Source: Megaleporinus macrocephalus
Taxonomy: Eukaryota; Chordata; Actinopteri; Characiformes; Anostomidae
Assembly (NCBI GenBank): GCA_021613375.1
Contig: CM038703.1
Coordinates: 17,229,694 to 17,293,693, forward strand
DNA length: 64,000 nucleotides
Reading direction: 5' to 3'
Part shown: piece after piece, positions 1 to 12,099 of the stretch
Layout: each line of letters starts with the position of its first letter
Position numbering within the stretch: the first letter of the stretch is position 1
Program-made: the position numbers and the translations under genes
Notes under the pieces: generated by a model
What the model was told of the DNA's origin: nothing
The model's input: the letters and a program-made list of their open reading frames with translations, nothing else
Database searches by the model: none

Positions 1-1179
1 TAAAAACACATCATTTACATGTCTGTGTTTATCTCAGATGGTCCAGTTCTTTAATTTTTGATGTTGTCTCGGCCGGTTCTGTATCCTTCTAATCTTGACC
101 TTCTTTGCATATTTTGAAAACCCTAGTTTCCCCTTGATTTCTTTTGTGATTGTATAATGAATGGACCAATAGGAATGTGTTACATTAACCTACATTACTA
201 ATAAACTACATTTCTTTTCTCCTGTGAAATAACTACTTTGGAGATGACACGGACAATGACAACATGACGGTGACGATAGTTGAAATTCAAAATACAATAT
301 ATGAAATTCTCAATATATTCCCAAAGTATGCAGGGCAGTAGTACTTCATGACCAGGACTGGGCACTGTCGTAAAACAAGGCCTGGTTTGTGTGGGAAAGC
401 TGATCTGCTTGCGGCTCTAAAGGGCTGTAACACGGCTGAAGGAGCAAGGATGCAGACGCCGTGTCTGCTGGAAGAGGCTGTCGTCACTCAGCACCCGGGC
501 TGCGGCTCACTGGGGACGTCTGCGAGAAAGGGCTGCTGCGGGGTAGGCTGGTTGGGGGATACGGTGAAACGTCTGCATGGTCCCTTAAGTCTGCATGTCA
601 GGCTTCATGCAGAGAGAACCCGAGCGTTCTGGAGCTCAGTCAGACGTCTACCAGCAGGCTGAAGTGTGCTGGAATGTTGGGACGTGGCTGGTGTCGAGCA
701 TGTGTGTGTGTGTCTGTGTGTAAGACGCAGGCAGACAGAGCCAGAGAAAGAGAGGTGTGATGCGTGTCAGGGGAATTGTGTACTCTTGTCACTGGCAGTC
801 CTAAAAGAGCTTTCTGAAAAGGTTTAATCTCTTGAGAAGGACCCTGCTGGAAAGGCTCCGGAAATAGCAGCGCTTTCCAGACCCCTCACAAACACACTGC
901 CCACACACACACACACATACACATATGCTCACACTCAGACTTCTCTGCCTTCTTTCTTTTCCTTACAATGAAGTCATGAAATGAGTCCAAAATAGTATTT
1001 AATGCACATTTTCACTTTCCCTCTGTTGGTCCATCGGCTCCAGCCACAGGTAAGAGAGATTAGCAGATTTGTTTGGGCAGGTTTTCTTTTACTCATTACT
1101 TGATTTCCAATTCATACCAGATAAAGACATACACATCATGATCACAGTAGGGATTGCTTACAAGTATATTAAACAGTAC
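1..1179. other. Low-copy sequence, no gene seen
   Basis: No exon-like or recognisable coding sequence. Short open frames between 287 and 760 have no domain or family resemblance I can name. Small (TG)n and (CA)n runs occur near 700-721 and 903-925. A motif near 156-176 (an ATGAATGGACCAATAGGA core) recurs elsewhere in the window in both orientations, so part of this stretch is probably an old transposon fragment. Confidence 0.5.
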
Positions 1180-1570
1180 ATGTAATATAGTAGGGGTGTG
1201 AGAAAATATTGAAAATATTAAATATTGGGATACTATGTTTGGTGATATTGTATCGATTCTCAAAAACACAGTATCGATACACAGATTCTTGGCAGACAGT
1301 GAATCTGTGTGTGTTGTGTTTAAACCTCTGACCACTAGATGGCAGTGTTGTAATCCACTCCACTCCAACATTAACAAGCAGCACAAGGGTGCAATGCTAT
1401 TGTGAGAATTGGCAACCCTGTTCATGTAGTGGTGTGTTTTAATAGTAGGATTTAAAAAATCTCAGTATATCACTTTTCGTGCAGTATCGCAATATATCAC
1501 GATATATTGAATCGTGACCGCTCTATCACAATACGTATTGTATTGCCAGGTTCTTGCCAATACACAGCCA
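1180..1570. repeat. Dispersed TATCGAT/ATATCG-rich repeat
   Basis: The stretch is rich in ATATCG/TATCGAT motifs (for example GTATCGATTCTCAAAAACAC and CAATATATCACGATATATTG) and ends near CTTGCCAATACACAGCC. I recognise this pattern from abundant dispersed repeats of teleost genomes, but I cannot name the family or find clear terminal repeats. No coding potential is evident. Confidence 0.55.
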
Positions 1571-2112
1571 GATAATATAGCTGTTGAAATATTTTCACTT
1601 TAGTTTAAAGATAAAGCCTAAAAAATGCATCTTATGTCTGCTCTAAACTACAGGAATTTCAAAATCCTAACTAATGCATGACAGAACCCACACATCACAA
1701 CAGATTCCAAAGATTTGTTCTTCCTCCTGTCCTCAAAGCCCCCACACTGCAGGGTTAACAAAATAACACATGCTTTCAACGCTGATGATCAGACTTTCAA
1801 TCAACAGTTTTCTTTATTCCAATTTTTCTCAGAACTAGAGATCTCACAGAATTTTTTGTAAACAAACTTGGATAAAAACAACTCTAACGCACAGATAACT
1901 GTGGTGGTTTGGTGTCTCTCTGGAACCATGTAACACATGGTCAGATATTATAAAGTAAAGGCAACAACATTCTAGGTGCTATTCCCACTGTTGAACCTAT
2001 AAAGTAAGACTATAATTTAAATAGGAATTCCGTCATAGTGATCAAAACATAGTGATTCAGAGTAGGTTGTTGTGGAATAGTTGTAGAGAACTCTGATTTC
2101 TGTTTTGGTATA
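1571..2112. other. Low-copy AT-rich sequence
   Basis: I see no open frame of interest, no repeat boundaries and no RNA gene in this stretch. Confidence 0.5.
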
Positions 2113-2830
2113 GTGTAGTGCAGAGGTGTTTAATTAGAGTTCAGGGAAGTGCAGTTAGATTAGATTTCCTCAGGCTAAGGTCTGGACTGTCATCATTTCT
2201 AACTTGTGTTATGATTCAGTGCCATATCCTGAATACTGAAATAGTCTAGTATCAGCTTCTTATACCATCAGCAACTGAAAGACAAACACATTACAAACAC
2301 TGTTCAGTATATTTCAACAATATTTACTGTTTAAATGTTGAACTGAATGAATTATTTATAAAACTTTTAATAAATGTGTTTTACTCACTTTAGGTAAAAA
2401 CAAGGGCAACATTAAAAAAACAGAATGCTTTTGAAAAAAGTGCATCTCAAAGTGCTGTTTTCTAGAAAAAGTAAATAACTAATACTTTATTATTATTATT
2501 ATCATTAATAATAATAATACTACTAATAATAATAATAATACATACTTTTTAGAGCACGCCATCTGAATGAGCCTTTCGCTGACTCATTTTATTCTCCAAC
2601 TACTGCTCCTCGCTTCGTACCTTGCCTGTGCGTGTGTCCAACTCTAGAATCTACACAAATCTGATTGGCTGAGGAGCGCCTTTGCCGAGCCAAAGCCTGT
2701 ACATCGTAAGGACAAGGAAAGTTCCGCCGCTTAAAATAAGCACTGTCAACATTAAAGCCTTCTCAGTAGTTTATCGGTTTGGGTCCGAACCTGGACCACA
2801 GTGCACCTATTAGTGACCTCTGGTGTAGTG
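2113..2830 (+). mobile_element. Non-autonomous hAT element, copy 1, with perfect 8-bp TSD
   Basis: The element spans 2121-2822 (702 bp). It is flanked by a perfect 8-bp direct repeat GTGTAGTG at 2113-2120 and 2823-2830, the duplication length typical of hAT transposons. The termini are imperfect inverted repeats: CAGAGGTGTTTAATTAG at the left, and CAGAGGTCACTAATAGG as the reverse complement of the right end. No transposase frame is present, so movement would need a transposase in trans. A second copy in opposite orientation lies at 10,012-11,101. Shared blocks include the AACTTGTGTTATGATT region near 2200 and the AGAGCACGCC...CTGATTGGCTGAGGAG region at 2550-2680. The superfamily call rests on TSD length and CAG-type ends; the family name is unknown to me. 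Confidence 0.85.
2485..2541. repeat. (ATT)n/(AAT)n palindromic microsatellite inside hAT copy 1
   Basis: A run of TAT/ATT triplets is followed after a short spacer (ATCATTAATA) by AAT triplets, so the two arms are complementary and could fold into an AT-rich hairpin. The second hAT copy lacks this array, so it expanded after the copies diverged. Confidence 0.75.
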
Positions 2831-4899
2831 GGTTACTCTGTTGCATGCTATGCTGTAGACTGAAGTGGGTAACCACCTTATAACCAATAAGAGTCCTTGG
2901 GCAACACTACTAACACTACCTTCACCTAGCCTGTAACTGTAAACTGTAACTCTGGATAAGAGCATCTCTTACATGCCGCATCTACAACACAAATAAAACC
3001 TTTTTATTTACTATTCAAATTGACATGTGAACCTACAAATTAATCATCAATGATGGTAAAATTGCAAAAATGCTTTTGGGACTGTTATATTTATTTTGTT
3101 ATTTTGTGCCTTAGCATATTCTCATGTTAAAAGTGATGTCTGGATGCATTTGAATATTTTTTTATTCTTACCATAATGGTATTTTGTGTTCAGGTTTAAC
3201 AGTTCAGTCATGAATTCGAATAAAATGGCAAAAGAATCATTAAGATATTTGAAATGAGTCATTCTTGTCTTATGTTAGCCATTTATTTATCACTGTGCAA
3301 AAAAGTCCACCTAATAGAATGAAGCTGTTTTGATTTATGCCAAACATTACAGAAGGAATAACTTTTAATTCAAGTTAACTCATCCAACAAAAAGTAGTTC
3401 CTGCCAGCACAAAGAAAAGCATTTATAATTACTGAGTTGTTTGAGTATACTTTACATGCTGGAAGTACAGTGACTCACTGAATATAAGAAAGTATCTATA
3501 ACTCACACAAGTTATTTAAGTTCAAACCTATTACCTTTTTTTGAGGCAACAGCATTTAGATTTACAGTACAAGAGCAGATTTGAAAAATATACACATCTT
3601 AGGCCAAAATCTTATTTCAAACCTATAAAACAACATCTCAGGCTTCGGGTTTAGTTTATTCATAACCAGTTCATTAATTAACCTGTTGCTGCCACTATGA
3701 ATCACTGAACACAAAACACTTCACAATAAAATGCTCTTAATTTGTTTGTTTATGTTTATATGGGTTCAATTCTGCAGGTATTTTCAAAAAACTCCCCGTT
3801 CAGTATTTATCTATTTAACATTTCATTGTTCCCTGCACCTCAAGGAGGTGATACGCCCTCAGGTGGAATAGGATGCTCCACCTCTGCTATACAGATTAGA
3901 TTTTATGCTTATATATTCATTCTGCAGGGTAGCCTTTTCAATCTGAAGTCACATCAATTACGTAATTAGTTACGTTCAGGCTTCTCAGTGGAAACTGCCT
4001 GATGTGACTTACGTGCTGCCATCAGTTTAGCTGAACATAGCAGTGGAGGAGCTCATGTAAGTTTAGCTTAATCTGTCCACATTCGTTGGAGTTCAAAGAG
4101 GCTGAGTTTACTATCGCTAAACAAACCGACTGACCTGGACAGGAAATGAGGACGCCTCAATGTAATTCAGACAGATATGATTCCAGTCTAACAGCAAAGC
4201 CTGCTGTTCATACAGCACAGAATCACAGATTAACACACCACAGCAATGTGGTAAAACTCATTTTCACCAAGCACAGAAGGCGTATACCGCACACGCTGAT
4301 AGCACAGTTAATTTATTTGAACATTTGAACAGGACCCTACAACAATTATTTCCCTAATAAGAAATAGAAACTGATCAGGAGACTGGAAGCTACATCAGGA
4401 CGCCTGCAGCTCTGCTGAGTTAGGGTAGGGCAAAGATTATATGCTGTGTGTGTGCGTGATTCGCAGCAATTAAGCAAGAAACTAGAACACTCAAGTGACA
4501 TTTGAAATAGTTAAAGATGTTCTAAAAAACACAAACTGTGTAAGAGTGGTGATTCATGTCAACAGCACTGGGTGTCCTTTATGTTTGTAAGTTTAAGGCT
4601 TTACAGTTTGTGCTGGGTAAGCTGGGTAACGCGCAGTTCACAGGTTTTTTTGGTTTCAGTGTCTGGCTGGTGTTATGACTTGGCTGTTATTTATTATATA
4701 TTTTTAATGTAATATTTGGTTAGCTATTATATTTCTGACTCTACAGTGCTGTTGATTGGTTGTTACAAACAGAGAAGCCTCATAGGTTCAAGGAAGTCAT
4801 ACCCACTTAGTCATTTCTTTCCTTGGCTATCGAATCCTGCTTCTGGGCCTTCTCTTGTGTATGTCTGTGTACATCTCTGTGTATGTGTGTGCATTGTAA
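2831..4899. other. AT-rich low-copy sequence, possible old transposon end
   Basis: No gene was found. Near 3292-3312 the sequence CACTGTGCAAAAAAGTCCAC resembles the CTGTGCAAAAGTCTTAGGCAC end of a Tc1-like dispersed family whose opposite end is seen at 33,160-33,182, so 3,290-3,440 may be an old fragment. The open frames at 3742-3969 and 4146-4328 have no recognisable content. Confidence 0.4.
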
Positions 4900-5018
4900 A
4901 GCAAGGCAAGTTCATTTGCATAGCATGTTTCATACGCAGTGGCAACTAAAAGTGCTTTACATAAATAAAGAAATAAGAAATAAAGCATTCAATAAATCAG
5001 TTAAATAAATAAGAAATA

Positions 5019-5023
<5 letters not shown>
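4900..5023 (+). repeat. Dispersed teleost repeat tail (AAGGCAAGTTCATTTGCATAG type)
   Basis: The segment contains CAAGGCAAGTTCATTTGC followed by AAAGTGCTTTACATAAATAA, a combination I recognise as the 3' region of a very common fish interspersed repeat. It runs straight into a (TA)n array, as retroposon tails often do. The family assignment is from memory and was not checked. Confidence 0.5.

Positions 5024-5079
<56 letters not shown>
5024..5079. repeat. (TA)n microsatellite, 56 bp
   Basis: An uninterrupted alternating TA tract of about 28 units directly follows the dispersed repeat at 4900-5023. Confidence 0.95.
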
Positions 5080-5082
<3 letters not shown>

Positions 5083-5430
5083 TAAAAGAGAATTAAACAA
5101 AAAAGTGAAGAATGAGGTTTAAAAGTAACGTTGGAGTGTGTTCTTCCGCTTATATTTACTTTCTTTACTGTGCGTTTCTCCTGCACCCCACCAGAGCCAG
5201 CTCCCGTCGGCCCTAGAGGCACGGTTTTATTCTAGAAAAAGCACTAAAGATTTCTTTTATATTGTCATATAAGTTGGCGATTCCTATCGCCTTTCTCTCT
5301 GCACACTCTTGCCAGGGTCCAGCCCACAGTATTACCAGGTAATATTTGGGGACTATACCTTAAAGGGTAAGCTTGTTAAGACATAGCAGACAAAGACATG
5401 AGAGCTGTTTCAAATAATGTTGAATACTAA
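5080..5430. other. Low-copy sequence between repeats
   Basis: I see no recognisable feature between the (TA)n tract and the SINE target duplication that begins at 5431. Confidence 0.5.
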
Positions 5431-5438
5431 TAATGTTA

Positions 5439-5740
5439 ATGGTCTATCCATCCATTATCTGCCACTTTATCTAGGGGGGCTGGAGCCAATCCTAGCGTCA
5501 TCGGGCAAAGGCAGGGTACACCATGGACAGTTCGCCAGTCCATCGCATGGCCAACATTCACTCACACCTACAGGCAATTTAGGGTGACCAATCAACCTGA
5601 CTGCATGTCTTTGGACGTGTGAGAGGAAACCCACTCAAGCACAGGGAGAACATGCAAACTCCACACAGAACAGCCCGGACCGGGGATCAAACCTGGATCG
5701 TCTTGCTGTGAGGCGACAGTGCTAACCACCATCGTGCCGT
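5439..5740 (-). mobile_element. tRNA-headed SINE with 8-bp TSD
   Basis: On the minus strand the element reads from a tRNA-like head (GGTGGTTAGCACTGTCGCCT, then a degraded B-box region) through GTTTGCATGTTCTCCCTGTG and CAGTCCATCGCATGG-type blocks to a short GGATGGATAG tail. Direct repeats TAATGTTA flank it at 5431-5438 and 5741-5748, supporting retroposition. The same family occurs at 10,375, 39,808, 48,207 and 61,733. It has no coding capacity and would depend on LINE machinery. Confidence 0.85.
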
Positions 5741-5748
5741 TAATGTTA

Positions 5749-8700
5749 TAATAAAGAAAAAAAATATCCGCGCGAAGAAACATTTACAACTGAAATAGCA
5801 GCCAAGACCATATGTTTTGTTAATATTGTTTTTTTCACTATGTTGATTATTTTTAAATATTTGACAATTATTTACAAAACTAAGCTTTAATTGGTCATTC
5901 CTCCTTCATGCATGGCCTTAACATTCTGTTCCATATGACCTGTGAACACTGAACATTTAGTATTTCTGGTTATAAATTGAGGCAGATTGAAAGAGTAAAG
6001 AGTAGATTATACAAACCCCAAACCACAGGATCGTCTGGGAAGATAATCAGACCAACCAGAATCAGAGTACCTCCTGTGATTGTCGGGAGGCAGAGAACCA
6101 GCCTCATAGTCAGCCCAATTATCCTACAGTGTGGATCAGCCATTACAGAAACCTCATCTTAATTAAAAATATTATTCACAGGGTATTAATTGTGTCTCAA
6201 GCTGTGCATTGCTAAACTACCATGTAAGAAGTAAAATCACAAAGTTAATCATTAAAAACTTGAAGCCCATAGTTTGTCATTGAAGCCAATAATTAATTAA
6301 AAAGAATAGCTGGTTATTCATTTAAACATGTTCATTTGAGGCATCCTGATCTACTTACTGGAAAAACATCATATTCACCACAAGCTGTAAACCTAATTAA
6401 ATAACACACAGAGGATGCTTCATCCCCTCTCTTTTTTGTTCACAGTCATTTCCTTAAACTCTGGATCTTCTTGGATTCCGTCACTAGAGGGCCTCCTCGT
6501 AAAAGACATTTTCCACCTCAGCTCATCTCAACCCACCAGCGCCACAGACTGAGCAAGGTCTTTTCAAGCTGCTCCCACGTCAGCACAAAAACAGCTTGAG
6601 TGGGGCGATTTTACCCAAACCTGGCGACTGAATCAACATCGTGAAGATTCCATAATTAGGAGAGTGCACAAGGGCGCTTGCTGTTCAAATGCAAATGCAT
6701 GAGAAGATATCAGTACATAACCCCCCACTCTTCCCCTCCCACCCCATATCCAAGACCTTAAACAGTAGGTGGGTGGATGAAGGCACAATCTGTATGGGCT
6801 GCGTAGTTGGGAAAGAGTAGCCAAGAGCAGTGTTTCACATGCATTTTCACAGCAGCCAACTGCGGAGAATGGAAGCGTCTGACTACCCACTCAAGTCACT
6901 TTCCAATGCAAAAGAGAGAGGCTGCTTCTCCAACAGTACTCACTCAACCATGCATAAATATAAAAAAAAGACACTTACTTCAGGGATGAATGTTCTATAT
7001 GTAGCAAGCGATGGTGTACTCACTATAATAGATGATCTATTATTAACATATATTAAAGGAGACATATTTTGCCTTTCCTCAGTTGGATATAGTTTCCTGT
7101 GGTCAGTGAAAGATACATTTAAAGGGAGTAAGACAAGTAACATACATCTCATTTAATTTCTTAATGAATGTGCTTTACAGAGTTATCTACTTCTCTATGA
7201 GGAAAAGATGATTTGGTAGATTTTGTATAGTAATAACTGCTGCTCTTATTAGCTCATTAGAAGAACTGGGGTAGGGAGTGATTACTGAGCAGTGCTGGAG
7301 AGCTCAGCAACGGCTGCTGCAGTGCACAGTATCAGGAGATCATGCACATTTAAGTTTTGAAGGTGGTGAGACAGTCGATGTGTCATTGAACAGAAAGTTT
7401 AATGCAACAACCTTGCACATCACTCTGCATGTAGATTCTGTTACCACCGCTAGCGTGGTGATGAGGATTTCGGTGGTATGTTAAGGGGCTGGATATTTGC
7501 ATGTTTGTAACAGCTCTCTAGATTTAAACTGATGAGCAAGGACTAGAATTTTAATGCCTTTTGAAAACATAGTTTACAGCAGCCTTTCAGACTTTTTTTT
7601 TGTTTAATCTCTTGACCTAGGTACTCCACATGGTGGTTAACTAAGCATCATTCATTCAGGTCATGGCACTACATTCCACAGTACATTTGGCTTTTCGAGA
7701 TAGGATCATTAATTGTTTGATATTCTGCAAGATCAACCCCAAGAAATCTGAGAATGAAAAAAAATTGCAGTCTTCCTTTGAAGCTACAACCAAAAGTATT
7801 GAGACGTGACCACTGAAGAAGGACTATAGGATGACCAACACAAACTGTACAGCAACAGAGCTTTTGTGGATGTTGTGTGTAGAAATATGGAGCTGTCCTT
7901 AATAAAGTGGCCCGTCCATGTTTACATACATCCCTGTTCAATAGCGGCTGTGATAATTAAAATATTTATGATTTTTTATTAAATATGTTTATGTGGTATT
8001 TAAACTGGGTGCCATATAGACATAGATTAAATGGGGTGGCAAAAGTGTATAGACTTCACATCTACTTGGATGGTAGATGCAGCAACCCTAACGCATATGC
8101 GAACCCACAAACATAATTTAGTCTTGTTCCTCATGTCTGCTTTAATGAATTGCCTTTGTGGATTGCTTTCCTATAATAAACAGCTACTATTTCCAATCTT
8201 GAGTAAACTCTGATATGCGCGGTAATAAAGAAGAATAACATTCTCATTATATTTAGCATTCATTTAGTCTTTATAACCAGACAGCTTACGTTTTGGGTGG
8301 TCATTAAATGAACAGATGGATGCTGCATGAACCCCAACAGGACTAGTCAATTATGAGCTTGCCACAAAAGAAAGATTCGCCCTGTGAACGAGAGAAAGAA
8401 CCTGATCTATAAACCATCATTTCAGCTCAGGGTGCTCATTGTTTGCAGCAGTGTTAACAAGACTCAAGACTCAATTTTCTATGAGGCGAGCTGCAAAGTA
8501 GTGCATTGTTCTCCTAGACCTGCAGTTAAGTGCTTTGGCAGAGTGCTATCATAAAAGCCTGTTACAGGCTAACTGTTCCTCGTTAGATTCCTGCATCTGC
8601 ACTACCTTATCAGTAATAGGTGCCGTGCGACAGAACATATAAGCTTTCCCCAGATTCATAATCTAAAGCCTGTGCGTGTTTGCCTTGTGTCTGCAGAAGC

Positions 8701-10003
8701 TCTGTGTCGAAAAATATTTGTGCTCACTTGCTGCGTAGTTGACTTAACCCAGAGCAGGGCCACAATTCCCAGAGCTCTGTTGAGGACATCTCAGCTTGAG
8801 CTTCAGTAGATTTAGTTTGCTGGGGGTTTTTTTCCAGGCTACCCTGGCAATTATAGAGTAACCGTCAATAGTCGTCACTGCAGACTAGAGGATGCATGGC
8901 TACTGTTTTATTATGAAAATATATAGTCATAGTTTAACATGACTGAGGAAGAAAACTTCCAGACAGCATTCCAGTGTTTAAAGAAAGCTAATTCATTTGT
9001 AGCTTTTAGCTTGTGGCTAGCAGCAGAGCTGTTGAATTGACAAAGTATATATTTAGAAGAAAAACTGCCTTCTTGACAGGCAAGCTTCCAGGAGTTGCTT
9101 CAGCCCCTGCTCCTTTGTCCTCAGTACCCTCCTGGTTGACATGTATAATAACTGTATTTTGTACTGGCCACAAGACCTGTTCCGGCAAGGTGGGGCACAG
9201 CCTCGAAACCCAGGAATAGAATTCCTGGGTTGGCTTGAGTTCTATGAGACTCATTACTCTTGTGCACCCCCTCCAGTGCAGTGCTGACCACATGCGGTTC
9301 ATCTCAGTAACTTGGACATGCCATGCATCACCACAGCACTGGAAATTCCACCAATAAGTAACTGATAATATCTTTAAGAAAGCATTACATTTTTAATAAC
9401 AGCTAAACTCAACCTCGACAGTAAGGGCTGTTATTATTAATAATAATTTTCTCCACCACATTTTCATTATTGTACAAAAGGGATTTATAAGAGACTCTGT
9501 TATAACTACATACAGTATAGTGATTGAATAACATGTTCAGAGTAATGTTTCAGATAGATAGTATAGATAGATAAATAGATATTAACACATATTTTTCCCT
9601 GTCTTTGAGAAAAGACTGCACTGCATTTGGATTCCTCTGAAAAATATCATTACACTGTCTCTATTGATAAAAATGAGAACAATATTTTGCTGTCCAAAGA
9701 AAACAAATGGTTGTTTACATTTAGTGTAAGGTGCCACCATGAAATTTCCACACAGTATAGCTGAACATCACCAACAATGGAGATTATTTTCGAGAAAAGT
9801 GAGTGAATCCTTTGGGATTACCTGGTTTTAGCATGGATTACTAATAAAATGTAGTCTAATTGTTAATCACAATTATAGACCCAACTCACACACAAATGGT
9901 TTACCCAAAGCACATAAGCAAAAAACTAAAAATGACTGAAAAAAGATGTCTTTTAGAATGGCCAAGGCGGAACTTAATTGAGATGTAATTTTTAGGAGGA
10001 ATG
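5749..10003. other. About 4.2 kb of low-copy sequence, no gene seen
   Basis: All open frames here are 60-108 residues and show no domain, signal peptide or family resemblance. Minor features are a poly-T run near 7594, an (AGAT)n-like stretch near 9554-9581, and a short imperfect palindrome around GCTAGC at 7450. No transposon termini with matching target duplications were found. Confidence 0.45.
9554..9581. repeat. (GATA)n-like short tandem repeat
   Basis: Interrupted AGAT/GATA units, about seven in total. Confidence 0.7.
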
Positions 10004-11109
10004 GTCTCAAACTGAGGTCACTAATAGGCGGAGCGCAGATCCAAAGCGATAAACTATTGAGAACAATTTGACAGTATTTATTTTAAGTGGCGCAGCTTTT
10101 CTTGTCTTTATGGTATATGGGTTTTGGATACAGTAACATTTACCAATCGCGTGCGCTGTAAGATCACCAAAGGCACTCCTCAGCCAATCAGATCTGAGAT
10201 TCAGGATTTGGGATTCAGATTCGGGAGTGCGCGCAGACATGTGAGATACAAAGCGAGAATCCACAGTCGGAGAGTAAAGGGAGTCAGAAAGAAAGGCCCG
10301 TTCAGACGGCGTGCTCTGAAAAAAGAAAAGTCGACGGCGAAAAACAACTTAATTTAAAACAGCCGTATATCTCAGGGGGAGGGGCTTTAGCCAATCTCAG
10401 CGTCATTGGGCAAAGAAGGGGTACACCATGGACAGGTCGCCAGTCCATCGCATGGCCAACACACACTCATGCAGACACTCACACCTACAGGTAATTTAGA
10501 GTGACCGATCAACATGCATGTGTTTGGACTGTGGGAGGAAACCGGAGTACCTGGAGAAAACCCACTCATGCATGAGGAGAACATACACACACAGAACGGC
10601 CTGGATATCTCATATGTGTGTGAGAATGTGAGAAATTTCAGCCCAGATTTAAAGTCCTGGCTGGACAAGCAAAAGCTCACTTCTCTCACTGAACAAGAGA
10701 AAGTGTGATTGAGGAATACAAGAGGGAGATAAACTGTTGAGATGTGAAATTGAGTTAACAAGACTCCACGTTGTATTTACTTTTTCTCTAAATAAGCTTG
10801 TTATGATGCACTTTTTTCAATGGCATTTTTAGTGTAGACCTTGTTTTTACTTGAAGTGAGGAAAAAATAATTCATTCAGTTCAGCATTTAAAACAATAAA
10901 TATTATTGAAATATACTAAATGGTATTTGTCATTTGTTTTGTCTTTCAGTTGCTAATAAAAAAATGCTGATATTAGGCTACTCCACTATACAGAATATGG
11001 CATTAAATCATAACACAAGTTAGAAATTATGAGGGCCCGGACCTGGGCCTGAGGAAATTTCCTCTACCTGGACCGTACTGAATCATAATTAAATACCCCT
11101 GGTCTAAAA
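10004..11109 (-). mobile_element. Non-autonomous hAT element, copy 2, interrupted by a SINE
   Basis: The element spans 10,012-11,101 in the opposite orientation to copy 1 at 2121-2822. Flanking 8-mers GTCTCAAA (10,004-10,011) and GTCTAAAA (11,102-11,109) match at 7 of 8 positions, consistent with an aged hAT target duplication. Shared blocks with copy 1 include the CACTCCTCAGCCAATCAGA region near 10,174-10,190, GGCGTGCTCTGAAAA near 10,308 and AATCATAACACAAGTTAGAAA near 11,006. The extra length over copy 1 comes partly from a nested SINE at 10,375-10,614. There is no transposase frame. The left terminus reads CTGAGGT rather than CAGAGGT, a single change. Confidence 0.8.
10375..10614 (-). mobile_element. 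5'-truncated SINE nested in hAT copy 2, 8-bp TSD
   Basis: A minus-strand copy of the window's main SINE family is flanked by ATATCTCA at 10,367-10,374 and 10,615-10,622. It keeps the body and 3' part (TTTCCTCCCACAGTCCAAAC block, GGCGACCTGTCCATGG block) but lacks the tRNA-like head. The loss is at the 5' end, as expected from incomplete target-primed reverse transcription. The open frame reported at 10,387-10,761 is a chance translation of this insertion. Confidence 0.85.
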
Positions 11110-12099
11110 TATTGTATTTTGCCTCTAGGCTGATGTGATTGCTGCTGAATCTACAGGTTATTAAATTCCTGGGTTCACATAGTTTTTCTAACCTACACTG
11201 TGGGTGTTACTCAACATGTTTAATAAAAGAGATGAAAAAGTTTATTTGTTTGTGTGTTATTAGTTTAGTTGGATTGTGCTTCTCTATACTTATCAAGACT
11301 CATCAGTAGTGAATGCAGAAATCCAGATATGTTCACAGAGTTTACTTTTGCTTGCAACAGTACTTGGTATTTTTGTAGAGTGTCTATACGCTATAAATTA
11401 AATTAAGTTTAATTCCTTTTCACATTGGTGCACAGGCCTGCACCTTGACTAGTTTATGCCATCCATAGTAAGTACACATATGGTCAGCTGAATCAGAGTA
11501 AGGTTCTGGATGATTATAGTTATAATTAGTTATAATTGGTTATAAATAAGGCCTCAGTTTGTGGACCAAGCTGGGTTCTCCATACTTACCAGCTGTAAGA
11601 AACCAGCACTGTACTACCTAAATAGGCAGTTTGACTGCTTACTGTCTGGTTCTCAGTGTATAGTTACTGAGTGCTCCTTTGTAGTCAGCTTCAAAAAAAA
11701 ACCCATAGCATCGTAGGAAAGACCACCCTTACTGCAATGCCCAAAGCTGCATTTTTCTCTGTAGGGGGTTCCCATATGCTCGAATGCAGACTAACAAAAG
11801 CAAAGCAAGCTGTGCCGTTCACTGACCATGATGGCTGTGATATGACTGAAGTGCATGACCAGGTGAACATAATAGAAATGATAAAGAGTTGGAGCACAAA
11901 AGGAGGGAGCAGAGACAAACAGAGGGAAGTTTTGACAGCAGGAATCCATAACATGCGTTCCACTCCAAAGAACTTTATGTTTACCTATAAAAGCTCCTGG
12001 AGTGCCTGGAGAGGAGCTAAAGTGCGAGAGGAACTCGGGGAAATTCCTACTAGGGAATTTCTGTGGTCTAATAAGACATAGGAACGCTGCCTACAGACA
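11110..12099. other. Low-copy sequence, no gene seen
   Basis: A 136-residue open frame at 11,671-12,081 is the longest here. Its translation shows no recognisable domain, and I see no flanking splice or promoter context that would make it an exon. Confidence 0.45.

Noticed and set aside
7440..7465. GCTAGC-centred palindrome as an operator-like site
   Set aside because: Short and imperfect, with no neighbouring promoter or gene. Expected by chance in a window this size.
11671..12081. 136-residue open frame as an exon
   Set aside because: No domain, no family resemblance and no supporting splice or promoter context.
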